Origin: Odontocerum albicorne
Taxonomy: Eukaryota; Arthropoda; Insecta; Trichoptera; Odontoceridae
Direction: 5' to 3'
DNA length: 64,000 nucleotides
Assembly (NCBI GenBank): GCA_949825065.1
Contig: OX463864.1
Span: 12,032,736 to 12,096,735 of the forward strand
Below are positions 1 through 9,959 of this stretch, one piece after another. The notes below the pieces were generated by a model. That model saw only the letters and a program-made list of their open reading frames with translations. It had not been told where the DNA came from and searched no databases. How positions within the stretch are numbered: the stretch's first letter is position 1; each line of letters starts with the position of its first letter. The position numbers and the translations under genes are program-made.

Positions 1-460
1 TTTTTTAGTAAAGTAGTCCTCTATATATGTAATATATGCACACAAAATTGTATTTTTGCATTGTACTCGACAGTCTGCATTTCCATTACAACGATGTCAA
101 TTATTAATGTTGTATTGTGAATAATTAAAAACAGAACCGAGAAAGAAATATCCACACAACATTTCCACTTCTCTCTTTAAATGTACTAATTACCTTTTCT
201 AATAATTTTCTTAACTTCGAAAAAAAATCTATTTCTTTTATTTTCTTCATTCCCTCACATAGAGAGGACCGCTGGCAAAACGGTCAGCAAAAAAGTGAGG
301 TCCCGAAATCTCGGAATATTTCCTAGTGCGTAGTCCATCCATTTTTTGTCCCCATCACCTGCTTTCCTCTCTGTTTAACTTCTGTGATGTGCCGACAACG
401 CGAATTATTATTTCAGCTCTTTGATTTTTTGACGAACCGCTTGTTGTCGACTATCGAACT

Positions 461-655
461 GGTGGCCTCCTTAGCCTAGTTGATAAGAAACGTGTCTCCT
501 AACTCCGAGCTTGCGGGTTCGATTCCTGTTGGTATAGATTTTTTATTAAGTGTCCCAGATTTGTTTTCACTTCAGGTCTTAAAATACATTTCTTGTTTTA
601 CTGGAAAAGGTTGTCATATAGCAATAAGTTGTACTGTGTACAATGAAAGTACATC
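461..655 (+). mobile_element. SINE A copy (tRNA-headed SINE)
   Basis: The head has a pol III A-box-like TAGCCTAGTTGATAAGA and a B box GGGTTCGATTCC about 35 bases later. The body carries CCAGATTTGTTTTCACTTCA. The degraded tail (GTTGTCATATAGCAATAAG, then GTACTGTGTACAATGAAAGT) aligns with other SINE A copies at 37424, 43902, 48330 and 58030. It is not a tRNA gene, because the body continues into the SINE tail and the acceptor stem is not preserved. The open frame here is incidental. Confidence 0.8.
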
Positions 656-844
656 CCTTGAGGAACTTGACTGCAAAAAGATAGTATGTTAGGATCCATT
701 TTCCAGCATATTGTCGAACGACTTTCAATATACTCTTATTCTTGGATTCTGGAACTCCGGTTCATGTGGTACGAATCAGAGTAAATATAAAATATGTAAA
801 TAAAATAAAACATATAAAATAGCAAAATATCTTAAATTTAACAA

Positions 845-1175
845 TTATAGGTCGATGTATTGAATAAGGTGAAGAAGAACACTGATATGGTATGAGCGTG
901 TAGAAGGAATGAACGAAGAAGGGCTAAGAAAGCAAAAATATATTGCAAATGTGAGTGAAAGGAGTGTTAGAGGAAGACCAATTAAAGTATGAATAGATCA
1001 ATCGAATGATCTTTAGAAAAAAAGGAAACATAGAAAGTCAGAGAAATCGTAGGAAATGTATGAGATTGGTGTGATGAAGAAGAGGTAAAGTATGTGTCAC
1101 GATAGGAAAGTGTGGCGCTCTGTCCTATCTAACTACCGCGACAGGGAAATGGCATGGTAGGATATATGTGTATGT
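845..1175 (+). mobile_element. LINE A fragment, 3' end of non-LTR retrotransposon
   Basis: This is a degraded C-terminal coding end of LINE A. It holds recognisable steps of the family in order: AATAAGGTGAAGAAGAACAC, GTAGAAGGAATGAACGAAGA, AGTGTTAGAGGAAGACCAAT, AGAAAGTCAGAGAAATCGTA, and a terminal CCGCGACAGGGAAATGGCAT before GT-rich DNA. Stops and frameshifts interrupt it, so it is a pseudogene piece. The family encodes a reverse transcriptase whose tail has FGHVERM-like and RGRPRK-like motifs. Confidence 0.8.
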
Positions 1176-1364
1176 CTACATTTGTGATTTTATGTGCTAT
1201 AAGATTTCAGAATCGTGCTGAGTTTTAGAGTTGTGTGTATACTCGTATATAATTATTTAGTAGAAAACACTTTAGTGTTACACATTTTCCCAATCGAAAA
1301 ATAAAGCTTAAAAATATAGAAACATGTTTATACCTCATAGCAATATATATGGTATCAAACGTGA

Positions 1365-1480
1365 TGATATGTGTATACATAAACACCATAACGCCGTTTC
1401 CCTGGTGGGGTTAAGTCCTGTGTCATTTCTGCCCACCTCTACAGTGAAACAGCGTGATGGTATATATGTATGTGCCAATT
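1365..1480. mobile_element. two LINE A 3' ends tail to tail
   Basis: A minus-strand LINE A end (CATACATAAACACC then ACGCCGTTTCCCTGGTGGGG) meets a plus-strand end (TTTCTGCCCACCTCTACAGT then GTGATGGTATATATGTATG). Each keeps only its last 50 or so bases and its TATG-type tail. The ORF across this join is an accident. Confidence 0.65.
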
Positions 1481-1877
1481 ACAGTTTGAAACTAAATCAA
1501 CCTCTCTCGGCACTGCTTAACACCGGGAGTCTGTATAAAATAAATACCTTAAATAGAAATCTATAAAGGTGGAAAAAAAGAAAAAACCGATTCCAAAAAT
1601 GTGGTCACTGCCCGTCGGCGTCTGGGCTCATCTCAAAAGAGACAGCATTCCGTCAGGGTGCATCAAAATTTTGGGATAGTCAAGAGAAGAAGACCAACCC
1701 CCTCGAGTTAAGGAAATTCACTTCTTGGTCTTTGTCCAAAAAGCCTACTATAGTTCCCATATTTTGGACAGATTCTTTGAATTTCTTCTTTAGTCACAAA
1801 CAACCATCTTGCTGAAAAAAGTTTTTCTATTTTATCCTTTTTCTAAAAATCTATTGTTTGAGCTTAAGTTGTAGATA
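1481..1877. other. no gene or repeat recognised
   Basis: AT-rich DNA with a slightly richer block near 1600-1730. I see no open frame with family similarity and no tandem structure. Confidence 0.5.
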
Positions 1878-2012
1878 TTTCATACATACGTACAAACTAT
1901 CAAGCTCTATTGGGGTAGGCAAGAAATAAAAGTGCCAAATAATAATAAAAATAAAAGAGTTTAGACAGTAAACTCTCCTCAAGTGCGCTCTAACTCAAAA
2001 TTCGATTCCACT
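1878..2012 (+). repeat. LINE A tail remnant followed by R5 dispersed repeat
   Basis: Positions 1878-1925 are a minus-strand LINE A terminus (CATACATACGTACA, then ATTGGGGTAGGCAAG). Positions 1930-2012 are a plus-strand copy of a dispersed repeat, here called R5: an ATAATAATAA lead, then AGAGTTTAGACAGTAAACTC, CTCAAGTGCGCTCTAACTCA and AAATTCGA. R5 also occurs at 34005, 42925 and 60185 and is the parent of the 97-bp array at 32145. Confidence 0.6.
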
Positions 2013-2014
2013 TA

Positions 2015-2395
2015 GAAATTTTAATAACACCTCCCAAAACGGATTATCTTTAAGTGCTTCCTAAATCTGCACTCGTCATCCATATATTTGAAACAAGGAG
2101 GCAGATTATTCCACACCACAGGACCAGCAACGTCAAAAGCTCTATCATAATACCCCAGTCTATTGGACTGATTTGGAGCAATCAATAAATTAGATGAAAA
2201 AAAATCGAACTCAAAGTTCAACTTCTCTCCCAAGTAACATCGTCTGACACAGATTTGAAATATACAATGGAGACATCCCATTAAGGGACTTAAAAACAAA
2301 GAGAACAAGTTTGAAATCAATCCATTCACGATTCTTAGGCTAGTGTAGACTTTTTGGAAACGGGCCGATGGGGAAATATTTATGACTACCATATA
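2015..2395 (-). pseudogene. C-terminus of a jockey/CR1-like reverse transcriptase (LINE F)
   Basis: Read on the minus strand, the frame ends with a block containing YYDRAFDVAGPVVWNNLPP followed by FRKHLK. The pattern 'R-F-x-x-AGP-x-x-WN-x-LP' with a downstream FKxxLK is the standard extreme C-terminus of jockey/CR1 group non-LTR polyproteins. The N-terminal two thirds of the frame have no family match, so it is a 5'-truncated fragment. It differs from LINE B, which ends in a KKRLKK-like motif. The clade is not resolved. Confidence 0.6.
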
Positions 2396-2434
2396 TTAGC
2401 TTAGCAGCCCCATTGAAAATAATCTAGAGTCTAG

Positions 2435-2685
2435 AAATTTATGAATACTCTTACCTATCTCGACAAGCACATCCTTCGTCTCTTCCATATCCTTACACCT
2501 CATACAACTACAATTTCTGTATATTTATTTGTCTTCTTTCGAAATATCATTTGATTTATCAAACCACACATTCCTTGCTCTTCCTCTACCACGCCTTCCA
2601 TTCACATTTTGATTATATTTCTTTGTTAATTTTTTTTATTAATTCGTCCTACATACGCAAACCATCTCAAAATGCTTTTCTTATT
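2435..2685 (-). mobile_element. LINE A fragment
   Basis: Reverse-complement LINE A: CTTCCATATCCTTACACCTC, then ATACAACTACAATTTCTG, ATATCATTTGATTTATCAAA, CTTCCTCTACCACGCCTTCC and CGCAAACCATCTCAAAATGC. These cover the 3' coding end back to the FGHVERM-like region. The fragment abuts the 3' terminus of a LINE B copy at 2690. Confidence 0.75.
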
Positions 2686-2689
2686 TATT

Positions 2690-4155
2690 TACCTGTATAA
2701 CACTTTATTGTAAAATAATCTGGCAAGCTTGTGGCCGTTTGACAATCTCTTCCAACCTACTTAATTGGATTGATGATATTTCTAAAAATTCAATATCATC
2801 AATCAAAGTAAAAAAGTAGGGATGGTGGAGAGGAATGGAAAAAATAAGAATAAAACACGTTATATTAGTGATCTGAAATTAAGTCTGAAACTAACCTAAC
2901 CTAACCCAACCAACCAGGCAACAAATAAAGGAAGTTACGTGAAAATATTCAAATCATTATTCACCCGTACAAAATTCATGAACAACTTATTTATGTTAGT
3001 AAAAATAAAAATGAAATATCATAAATGAAAGTAATAAGGTAGGGATGGTGGAGGGGAAAGAGAAATAGTATTAAAACACGTTATATTAGTGACTTTAAAT
3101 TAACTCACTAACCTAACCTAACCTAACCCAACCAACCAGGCAAAAGTAAATAAAGGAGGTTACGTGCAAATATTCTAATCATTATTCACCTGTACAAAAT
3201 TCATATACAACTTACTTCATGAACAAAATTCATGAACAATATAATGAAAATGAAATATCATTAAACAAAGTAAAAAGGTGGGGATGATAAAGAGGAAAGA
3301 AAAATAGGGAAAAAAACGCGTTATACCAGTGACTTAAAATTAAGTCACTAACCTAACCTAATCTAATCCAACCAGGCAAAAGTAAATAAATGAAGTTACG
3401 TGCAAATATTCTAATCATTATTCACCTGTACAAAATTCGTGTACAACTTACTTCATGAACGAAATTCATGAACAACATAATGAAAATTAAATATCATCAA
3501 ACAAAGTAAATAGGTGGGGATGATGAAGGGGAAAGAAAAATAGGGAAAAACGCGTTATACCAGTGACTTAAAATTAAGTCACTAACCTAACCTAATCTAG
3601 TCAAACCAGACAAAAGTAAATAAATGAAGTTACGTGCAAATATTCTAATCATTATTCACCTGTAAACAATTCATGAACAATCAACTTAGTAAAAATAACA
3701 CCAATCAAATGAAAGAGCTAGGGATGGTGGAAAGAAAAGAAAAATAGGAATAAAACACGTTATATTAGTGATTTGAAATTAAGTCCTAACCTATCCTAAT
3801 CCAACCAACCAGACAAAAGTAAATAAAGGGAAATAAGTGAAAATATTCCAATCATTAATCCCCTGTACAAATTTTAAGAACATCTTACTTACTAAAAATG
3901 AAATATCAATCAAATAATGGTGGAGAGAGAGGAAAGAAAAAAGGAATAAAACACGTTATATTAGTGACTTGAAATTAAGTCACTTACCTAATCTAACCCA
4001 ACCAACCAGGCAAAAATAAATGAAGGAAGTTACGTTAAAATATTCAAATAATTATTCATGTGTACAAAATTCATGAACAACATAATAAAATTGAAATATA
4101 ATCAATCAAAGTAAAAAGGTTATATCAGTTAGTTGGAATTAAAAGTTTTTTTTAA
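2690..4155 (-). mobile_element. LINE B 3' end with an expanded 3'UTR
   Basis: On the minus strand this begins at the LINE B stop region (near 4140-4150, AATTAAAAGTTTTTT, compare AAATTAAGAGTTTTTTCAG at 27610). It ends at 2690-2760 with the LINE B terminus (TTTGACAATCTCTTCCAACC read on plus). A normal copy at 27293-27610 has one UTR block between these landmarks; here there are six to seven. The coding part is missing beyond the stop. Confidence 0.75.
2805..4130 (-). repeat. tandem array of LINE B 3'UTR units, about 200-240 bp
   Basis: Unit anchors (AAAGTAAAAAGGTRGGGATG-like) fall at about 2805, 3028, 3268, 3503, 3711, 3911 and 4108, giving periods of about 197-243 bp. Each unit runs from ACCAACCAGGCAAAAGTAAA through GTTACGTG and a GGGATGGTGGAG block to CACGTTATATTAGTGACTT. 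Units are joined by CTAACCTAACCTAACCCAAC-type sequence, that is, CCTAA repeats. Units have diverged by substitutions and small indels. Confidence 0.85.
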
Positions 4156-4424
4156 ATGCCTATAAGGGAACGAGTATAACATTAGTTTAAGATAATATTC
4201 ATCCCTTATAAGTTCATATTCTCAATTAAATAATTCATTTCACCTCGCATAAAGTCTGAGGTTGTTATATTTTATGATTTTTGGGGCCAAAACTTGCGCC
4301 GAAACGCGATTTTTTTTAATTATTCCTTCCGCGAGTTTTTGTTCATACGTTATTGTTCATAATGATTAACACACCTCTCTGCTAGAAGCGTTTTTGAAAT
4401 AACGTATAATATTACGATTTTTTT

Positions 4425-4502
4425 ATTACCATCTGGAATCGAACCGAAAACCTCCGGAAAAAGGCATGCGTTCTACCAATTAGTAGGCGTGAAGATCACG
4501 AA
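4425..4502 (-). mobile_element. SINE A head only
   Basis: On the minus strand an A box (ACTAATTGGTAGAACGC) and B box (GGTTCGATTCC) are correctly spaced, followed by AGATGGTAAT. No SINE A body is recognisable downstream, so this is a truncated head. Confidence 0.6.
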
Positions 4503-4527
4503 AGTCGTCATACCTTACCTTATAATA

Positions 4528-4725
4528 ATTATAAGGTGCGTGGCCGTGTGGTTACCACTGGACTTCCGCGCGGAAGGTTGTCCGTTCAAACCCCGCACTG
4601 TGATACTTCCTGAAATGACACAGGTATATACGAGTATATTTTCCGCCTAGTATTCGAGCGTATAAGGATACCTATGATTTCGGTCATATCTATTATTTAA
4701 AAAAATATATATAAAAATAATTGTC
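4528..4725 (+). mobile_element. SINE B copy, 3' truncated
   Basis: The head contains GCGTGGCCGTGTGGTTACCA (A box side) and GTCCGTTCAAACCCCGCACT (B box side). The body reads GAAATGACACAGGTATATAC, CCGCCTAGTATTCGAGCGTA and GATTTCGGTCATATCTATTA. The same order occurs at 7555-7918 (minus), 13406 and 33772. This copy stops in an A/T-rich run directly against a LINE B fragment at 4733. Confidence 0.8.
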
Positions 4726-4732
4726 GCAAATT

Positions 4733-5310
4733 TCACATACTGCATCTATTGTATAATATCCTTAACTGTCCCGCCGCCCTCCCCCCCTTATCTCGCCAAA
4801 AAAAATCAGCGTATTTCCAATCATGGATTAACGCTACACTCAGAGATTGTCTATTGGCCTTTCCAGTTAACCGCTCCTCTTTTTTTACGTCGTTCTTTAC
4901 TGTCCATGCAGTGAGACTCTGGAATCAGTTACAAAGCAATATAAGACTCGCTCCGTCCTTAGCATGCTTTAAGAAGCGACTGAAAAAAAATCTTAATTTC
5001 TAGTCAGTAAAATAACGTGTTTTATTCCTGATTTTTCTTTTCCTTTCCTCTCCACCATCCCTTCCTTTCCTTTTGATTGATAATATCTCACTTTGTATGA
5101 AAAATAATGTTCGGGTGATTGTCCGTCTTTGTGGGGTTCGTGGACATATCATATGCTCACGTATGTGTTTATGGATTTCGTGGGGATGGATAGTCATTTG
5201 AATGATTTATTAGACCATTCGTTTACTTTCGTCTGGTTGGTTGGAAGAGATTGCCACCTGCCAATACGCCCACCATATTGTATTTGCAATAAAAGTGTTA
5301 AATAAATAAA
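4733..5310 (+). mobile_element. LINE B 3' portion with C-terminal coding remnant
   Basis: The coding part (frame near 4749-5003) shows MYNILNCPAALPP, then FTVHAVRLWNQL, IRLAPSLACFKKRLKK and a stop near 5003. That is the jockey/CR1-type C-terminus also seen at 27601-28045. The 3'UTR follows (CCACCATCCCTTCC, GTGGGGTTCGTGGACATATC). The terminus is CTGGTTGGTTGGAAGAGATT and ends with AAGTGTTAAATAAATAAATG. The 5' end is lost. Not expected to be functional. Confidence 0.85.
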
Positions 5311-5319
5311 TGAAAATAA

Positions 5320-5530
5320 AGGGTGTGGGTTAAACATCTGATTTCTTCGTGGCCGAGCTCACCCTATATTGGTGGGGTGTATCTCGGCCGTAAGGATACA
5401 ATGAGATGAGCCCAGACATTTTGATTGCTTCTCTTTTAAACCTATTTTCAACTATTTATCTTGAGATATACATACGTGCGATTTTATAATGTATATATAC
5501 TATACATTTCCATACTATAGTAAACCTAAA
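5320..5530 (+). repeat. R3 dispersed repeat copy
   Basis: Contains AAGGGTGTGGGTTAAACATC, GGTGGGGTGTATCTCGGCCG, GATGAGCCCAGACATTTTGA and TTGAGATATACATACGTGCG. These align in the same order with the reverse complement of 23285-23530 and with 13860-14245. The family ends in CAATAAACCTAC-type sequence followed by TTTA repeats, as expected for a retroposon 3' end. Confidence 0.65.
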
Positions 5531-6240
5531 TTTATTTATTATTATTTCTAATTATTGAACATAACATATCTTAAATATAAAATAAATTACGACAATCTAA
5601 ATAATTTAATCATACCATTATTTGATACCTTCAGCAGTCTACAGTAAATCCCCATTCAACGTCTATAACTAGTCCTAAGGTTAGGAACTCTACAGCGGTG
5701 TTTTGCAATTTATGAAGGCAATCCGTTCTTACAGTCTTTTTTTACCGCCAGGATTCCATCCATTGTCGGTCTTTTTGTCGTCAAAAATGAGGTCCACCCA
5801 GTCAGGTATAATGTAAAGGAAACGCGAGAGAATGACGTGAAAAGGTCACGAATTGTCCAAACTTTTGAGGGGCATGATATAACGGGAAATGCATGTAAAT
5901 ATGAAGAAAAAAAAATTAAAAATGCATTTATAAAGATATAAATAATCCAGGTGAAAAATAAATAATTAATTTTAAATAAATGTAAAAAAATCTACACAAT
6001 AAACTTAAAAATAAAGTGACATTTCTTTTTCGCAATGTTTTGTTAAGCGTTTGACAGTGCTTTTGTTATGTGAAACAATCCTGTTATTTTAATTTAACTA
6101 TTTACAAAATTGTCGCATTCTGTTTAAAAAGACGTTTTACAATATAAATACCAAATCAATTAATATGATTTATTTTTATTTTTTTCCTTTTTGAAAACAT
6201 AATCTCGATATCAAATTCTCAAATTAAGTGCAAGTTACAG
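5531..6240. other. no gene recognised
   Basis: AT-rich DNA with A and T homopolymers. A moderately GC-richer stretch at 5640-5880 shows no open frame or repeat match that I recognise. Confidence 0.5.
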
Positions 6241-6261
6241 AATTATGCTATTTCTGTGGCA

Positions 6262-6840
6262 GGTGATGGAAGAACTTAGAGAGTGTCGTTCTGCATTCAT
6301 TCATTCCACGTGCCCAAACCATCTAGTGTGCTTTTTTTTACCTTACTCAATACGTTTTAATAATTTACATTCATCCCTAATCACTTCATTCCGTATTCTG
6401 TCATACATTGTCAGCGCATGTTTTCTTCTAGTTGCCCGCATTTTTGCAACATATATTCGACTCCTTTTATTCTTTTTCCACGTCCACGTTTCGCTTGCAT
6501 ACATCAAAGTTAGTAATAAAATGCTGTTGTGGACTATCATCTTGGCAATACGATTGTGAACTTTCAACTTGGTAGAAACCTAGATCTTCAATACTTTAAT
6601 AATTTTTACTTATCATATTTCTTTCCATTTTACTATTGCCCTTTATAGTTATATACTTCTTGACCCTTTCCTCATATTCTCTACCACCTATTTCCCCTCC
6701 ACATACATCATTCTCAAGTTACCGCTGCAATTACTCCATTGTCTCCAGTTTGACATGCTCTCACCTCGCAGTTAGCGATATTTTGATACTGTACGGTTCG
6801 AGTACATATATTTAAGTGTCCCATTGACTTTGTTTCCTAC
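6262..6840 (-). mobile_element. LINE A copy, interrupted
   Basis: Reverse-complement LINE A from the FGHVERM-like region (CGTGCCCAAACCATCTAGTG) through the YASETWTWKK motif (frame 6343-6567) to GTACGGTTCGAGTACATATA. Bases 6545-6777 do not match other copies and are an unexplained internal replacement. At 6840 the copy is broken by a MITE and resumes at 7231 (CGCCGTTCGATATCC) until about 7300. Stops break the frame. Confidence 0.8.
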
Positions 6841-7229
6841 ACTGCCGTCATAAGCAAAAACGCAGCTAACGGAGAAAAATCAGAAATTTAACTTAGTATG
6901 AGGTAATATTCCATATCAAATTCTGAACCATAATCCATAAAAAAAATACAGAAAACCATTTATTTCAATACAAAAATCGACATCATGTATTTTTTTATTT
7001 TATAAAATACTAGGTTTTTTTAAAGCAAAAAAGCAGAAAAATGTGATTCATAAGAAAAAAAACAGCAAGTGTCTATGCGTTTGCTGCGTTTTTGCTTATG
7101 AATCACATTTTACAGCTTTTTTGTTTATGAATCACGACATTTTTAAGCAGCAATGAAAAACATAAAAGTACAGTTGTCTCAAAACTTTACTTTTGCCATT
7201 AGCTGCGTTTTTTGCTTATAAGGGCAGTC
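6841..7229. mobile_element. MITE with about 30-bp terminal inverted repeats
   Basis: The left end ACTGCCGTCATAAGCAAAAA continues CGCAGCTAACGG. The right end is its inverse, CCATTAGCTGCGTTTTTTGC then TTATAAGGGCAGT. Internal inverted copies of GTGATTCATAAG lie at about 7050-7130. It carries no transposase frame. It splits a LINE A sequence that is continuous in other copies (TTTGTTTCCTA...ACACGCCGTTCG). The target duplication is too short or decayed to define. Confidence 0.75.
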
Positions 7230-7299
7230 ACGCCGTTCGATATCCATAATTCCTAATAACATAATTCCTCAACTTGTTCCAATCTTTCATTGTTCCCTA

Positions 7300-7412
7300 T
7301 ATTTATTTTTGGGAAAGGAAATGAAAAATAATTGCATTTATTTTTGTGGGAAAGGAAAAATAATTGCATTTTTTTTTATGGGAAATGAAAAGTAATTGCA
7401 TTTATTTTTCCT
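7300..7412. repeat. short tandem repeat, 3 units of about 35 bp
   Basis: Three copies of a unit with GGGAAAGGAAA, AATAATTGCA and TTTATTTTT. It lies at the end of the LINE A fragment. Confidence 0.7.
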
Positions 7413-7429
7413 TCCCCACTGTTCCACTT

Positions 7430-7553
7430 GTTCTTTGATACTGTCTAAGCTCGGGAATATATGGTATGTTATGTTTTAAGGCACATTGGCTTTGTTTCGA
7501 TATCCCTCTTAACCCAATAACAGAATTTCTGAACTTGTTCCAATCTCCGTCTT
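7430..7553 (-). mobile_element. LINE A fragment
   Basis: Minus-strand LINE A pieces: TTTGATACTGTCTAAGCTCG, TTGGCTTTGTTTCGATATCC, TCTGAACTTGTTCCAATCTC. They correspond to the region upstream of the YGSETW-like motif. Confidence 0.6.
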
Positions 7554-7554
7554 C

Positions 7555-7918
7555 GTTGCTGGGCCTCGTAGTCGAGGATCCCCTTATCATTCCAACGTCA
7601 ATTTAAGCGGTAGGCGAAGCTGTACCGTGGAGTATTTTGTATCTTTTTAAGCGAGAGCAGTTACACGTCAGCAAACTCACTGGCTTTTTCACCACTATGC
7701 TGGGCCTGATGGCACATCAAAGTGAGACGATATATATTCTTTTTTTTTTTTAAATAGATCTGACCGAAGTCATAGGTATCCTTATACCCCCGAATACTAC
7801 GGAGAAAAAATGCCTGTGTAATTGGAGGGAAGTAGCATAACGCAGGGTTCGAACCAGCAACCTTCTGCACGGAAGTCCAGTGCGTTACCACGTGGCCACG
7901 CTCCATTTTAACGCACAT
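7555..7918 (-). mobile_element. SINE B, near full length
   Basis: On the minus strand it starts with the tRNA-like head (GAGCGTGGCCACGTGGTAAC, then GCAGAAGGTTGCTGGTTCGA). It passes the CCGTAGTATTCGGGGGTATA and ATGACTTCGGTCAGATCTAT blocks and ends with AATTGACGTTGGAATGATAA and CTCGACTACGAGGCCCAGCA. The copy at 13406-13790 has the same layout and length (about 370 bp). The 85-codon frame here is only a translation of the SINE. Confidence 0.85.
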
Positions 7919-8423
7919 TTGAAATGCCTATTACTTATTTTTTAAACACATTTCAATATTTAAACCCAAAAATGTCTACACGTTACATGTATATTTCCTT
8001 AAGACCTTTAAACATGTCATAGGAAACCATCACATACAATATTTAATCCCTTCTCACAAAACAATAATTACTGCATTTTCAAGTCAACCTACAGAAACCC
8101 TTTATAATATAATTTAGGAAATATCCATAAATTAACTTCACAATCTTGACGACATTATAATATGTTCATTACGGAAGCTTCTGGAGTCGCATGCCTCAAA
8201 AGGGAGTCGGTCCCCTTAACCGCAGAATGAGCTTTATTGTGATAATATTCCAGATAATAATACCGAACGTGCCCCTTCCCCTGTGTTATATTATTAAGGG
8301 GGGCAGCTCCACTTTGCCCACATCTCCTTAACTTCAGCAAAGAATTTTGTAACAGAATTTCCTACTGTCGTTTGAGAGTAATGCTCTTACGGGTATGAAG
8401 GAATATGGATAGTAAATAACTTT
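7919..8423. other. no gene recognised
   Basis: AT-rich, with a GC-richer segment at 8165-8335 that I cannot assign to any repeat in this window. The 61-codon frame there has no recognisable family. Confidence 0.45.
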
Positions 8424-8424
8424 C

Positions 8425-9337
8425 TACGAGGCGTATCCAGAAAGTAAGTGTACTGAGGCTCTCACGACCGGATGGATTTTATTTTCGACATATTGGCTAC
8501 ACTTCCGTGTAGCCTGACCCTTCCCTCCACAACGAGACTGGTTCGAGGTCAGTACGTTGAGAAGTGTTGACGCGACAACACGTTTCGTGAAAAATGTAAA
8601 TCAAATCTCCCGCCAAGTGCGAAATACGCGGCGTCATCGTTTATAATGAGGTGAAAACTGCATATGGTGATAAAGCTGTGAATCGTACGAGTGTGTACAA
8701 GTGGTGTCGCGAGTTTAAAAACGGTCGTACGTCTGTTCATGATGATCAGAGGAGCGGAAGACCTTCAATTGTGACTGACGAAATTGTTTTGGGACTGTCA
8801 AGGCATAATTTTAATTGAATATATGCCTCAAGGGGAGACCATCAACTCTGCAAGATACTGTGAGACCCTAAAAAAATTGCGGAGGGCGATTCAGAACAAG
8901 AGGAGAGGCATGCTGACAAAGGGAGGCTGTCTGCTGCACGACAATGCCAGACCACACACGGCCAACGCCACGAAGGAACTGCTCGCCTCGTTTAAATGGG
9001 ATGTCCTGAACCATCCCGCGCATTCCCCTGACCTAGCACCTTCAGATTACTATCTCTTTACCTCCCTGAAGCTGCACATGGGTGGAAAAAGGTTTTCAAC
9101 CGACGAGGAGGTAAAGGAGGAGGTGGAGAAGTGGACGGAGGGGTTGGCGGGAAACTACTTCGAGGAAGGCATCAAAAAGTTGATACCCCGCTTCACCACA
9201 TGCATTGAGAGGAATGGCGACTATGTCGAAAAATAGCTTACATATGTACTACGGTAACCACGTAATTTTTTTGTTTAAATAAAAAAAATTGTAACCTACA
9301 AAAATTCAGTACACTTACTTTCTGGACTTACCTAGTA
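8425..9337 (+). mobile_element. mariner-like element, internally deleted
   Basis: The terminal inverted repeats are GGCGTATCCAGAAAGTAAGT then GTACTGA at 8431, and the inverse TCAGTACACTTACTTTCTGG at 9306, each next to a TA. Between them lie parts of a transposase frame. At about 910 bp it is shorter than a typical full mariner of about 1.3 kb, because the middle of the gene is gone. The TIR type fits the mariner superfamily; I do not assign a subfamily. Confidence 0.92.
8600..9235 (+). pseudogene. mariner transposase remnant, DNA-binding and C-terminal parts joined
   Basis: Bases 8610-8788 encode the end of the DNA-binding region (VYKWCREFKNGRT, then SGRPSIVTDE). At about 8788 the sequence jumps, with a frame change, to WDCQGIILIEYMPQG and runs open to a stop at 9234-9236. 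The C-terminal part keeps HDNARPHTAN (second catalytic Asp) and SPDLAPSDYYLF (third Asp). The first catalytic Asp, in the DETW-like motif, lies in the deleted stretch. The protein therefore cannot be an active DD34D transposase. The 5' start codon region is also not intact. Confidence 0.9.
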
Positions 9338-9349
9338 TTTGACTTAGAT

Positions 9350-9712
9350 GTGCATACATACATACGTATACATTCATCACGCCGTTTCCTTGTTGGGGTA
9401 GGTAGAGAGAATATTATATTAGACTTTCCTATCACGATACACATATTTTTCACCTCTTCTATATTCCTACACCTTCTCATACGACTCTTTCGATTTCTCT
9501 GACTTCTTAAGTTTATTTCTTTAAAATATCATTCATCAGATCCGACTAAACTTTCTTGATATTTCTCATTCACATTTTCCACTCATATTTGTATTATATA
9601 TATTTGTTTTGTTAGCCTTAATTCATTCCTACTGCTTGCCAAAACTATCTCCTAGTGTTCTTATTAATCATTCTTAAGTTTAAATTCATCCCTAATCGCT
9701 ACATTAAGCCTC
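9350..9712 (-). mobile_element. LINE A fragment
   Basis: Minus-strand LINE A starting at its tail (CATACATACATACG, CATCACGCCGTTTCCTTGTT). It proceeds through CTTCTCATACGACTC, TAAAATATCATTCATCAGAT and TTTTGTTAGCCTTAATTCAT to TAAATTCATCCCTAATCGCT. It joins a LINE C piece at about 9713. Confidence 0.8.
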
Positions 9713-9895
9713 TCCATTCCTCCTCCACTCGTTCCTATCATGAACACATTGTTTCCAATCAGCACCAACCACTTTTCTGATGTCACCAGCACATCGTGCT
9801 TAGGATATTCTCACATTTCTTTTCCCTGTCCGAAGTCTCCATTCTAGCACTTTCTAGGTCCAACTATCATCGTTGCGTCTCTTAAATATTTCTTA
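9713..9895 (-). pseudogene. LINE C (RTE-like) reverse transcriptase C-terminal fragment
   Basis: Minus-strand translation gives pieces resembling GKRNVRIS, then an AGDIRKVVGADWKQCVHDR block and WRRNGEA. The order 'DIRK-x-x-G-x-DW-x-x-x-x-DR-x-x-WR-x-x-GEA' is the usual tail of RTE-like insect reverse transcriptases. Related pieces are at 39450 and 48585. It is a short, degraded fragment. Confidence 0.5.
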
Positions 9896-9959
9896 AGCAA
9901 TACTCAATTTATTCGTTAGGCGCCTTGCACAAGAAATTAAAATTTTACCGAAAAAATAT

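Noticed and set aside
2885..3610. Genuine interstitial telomere array
   Set aside because: CCTAA runs are only two to three repeats each, and occur at the same place in every LINE B UTR unit.
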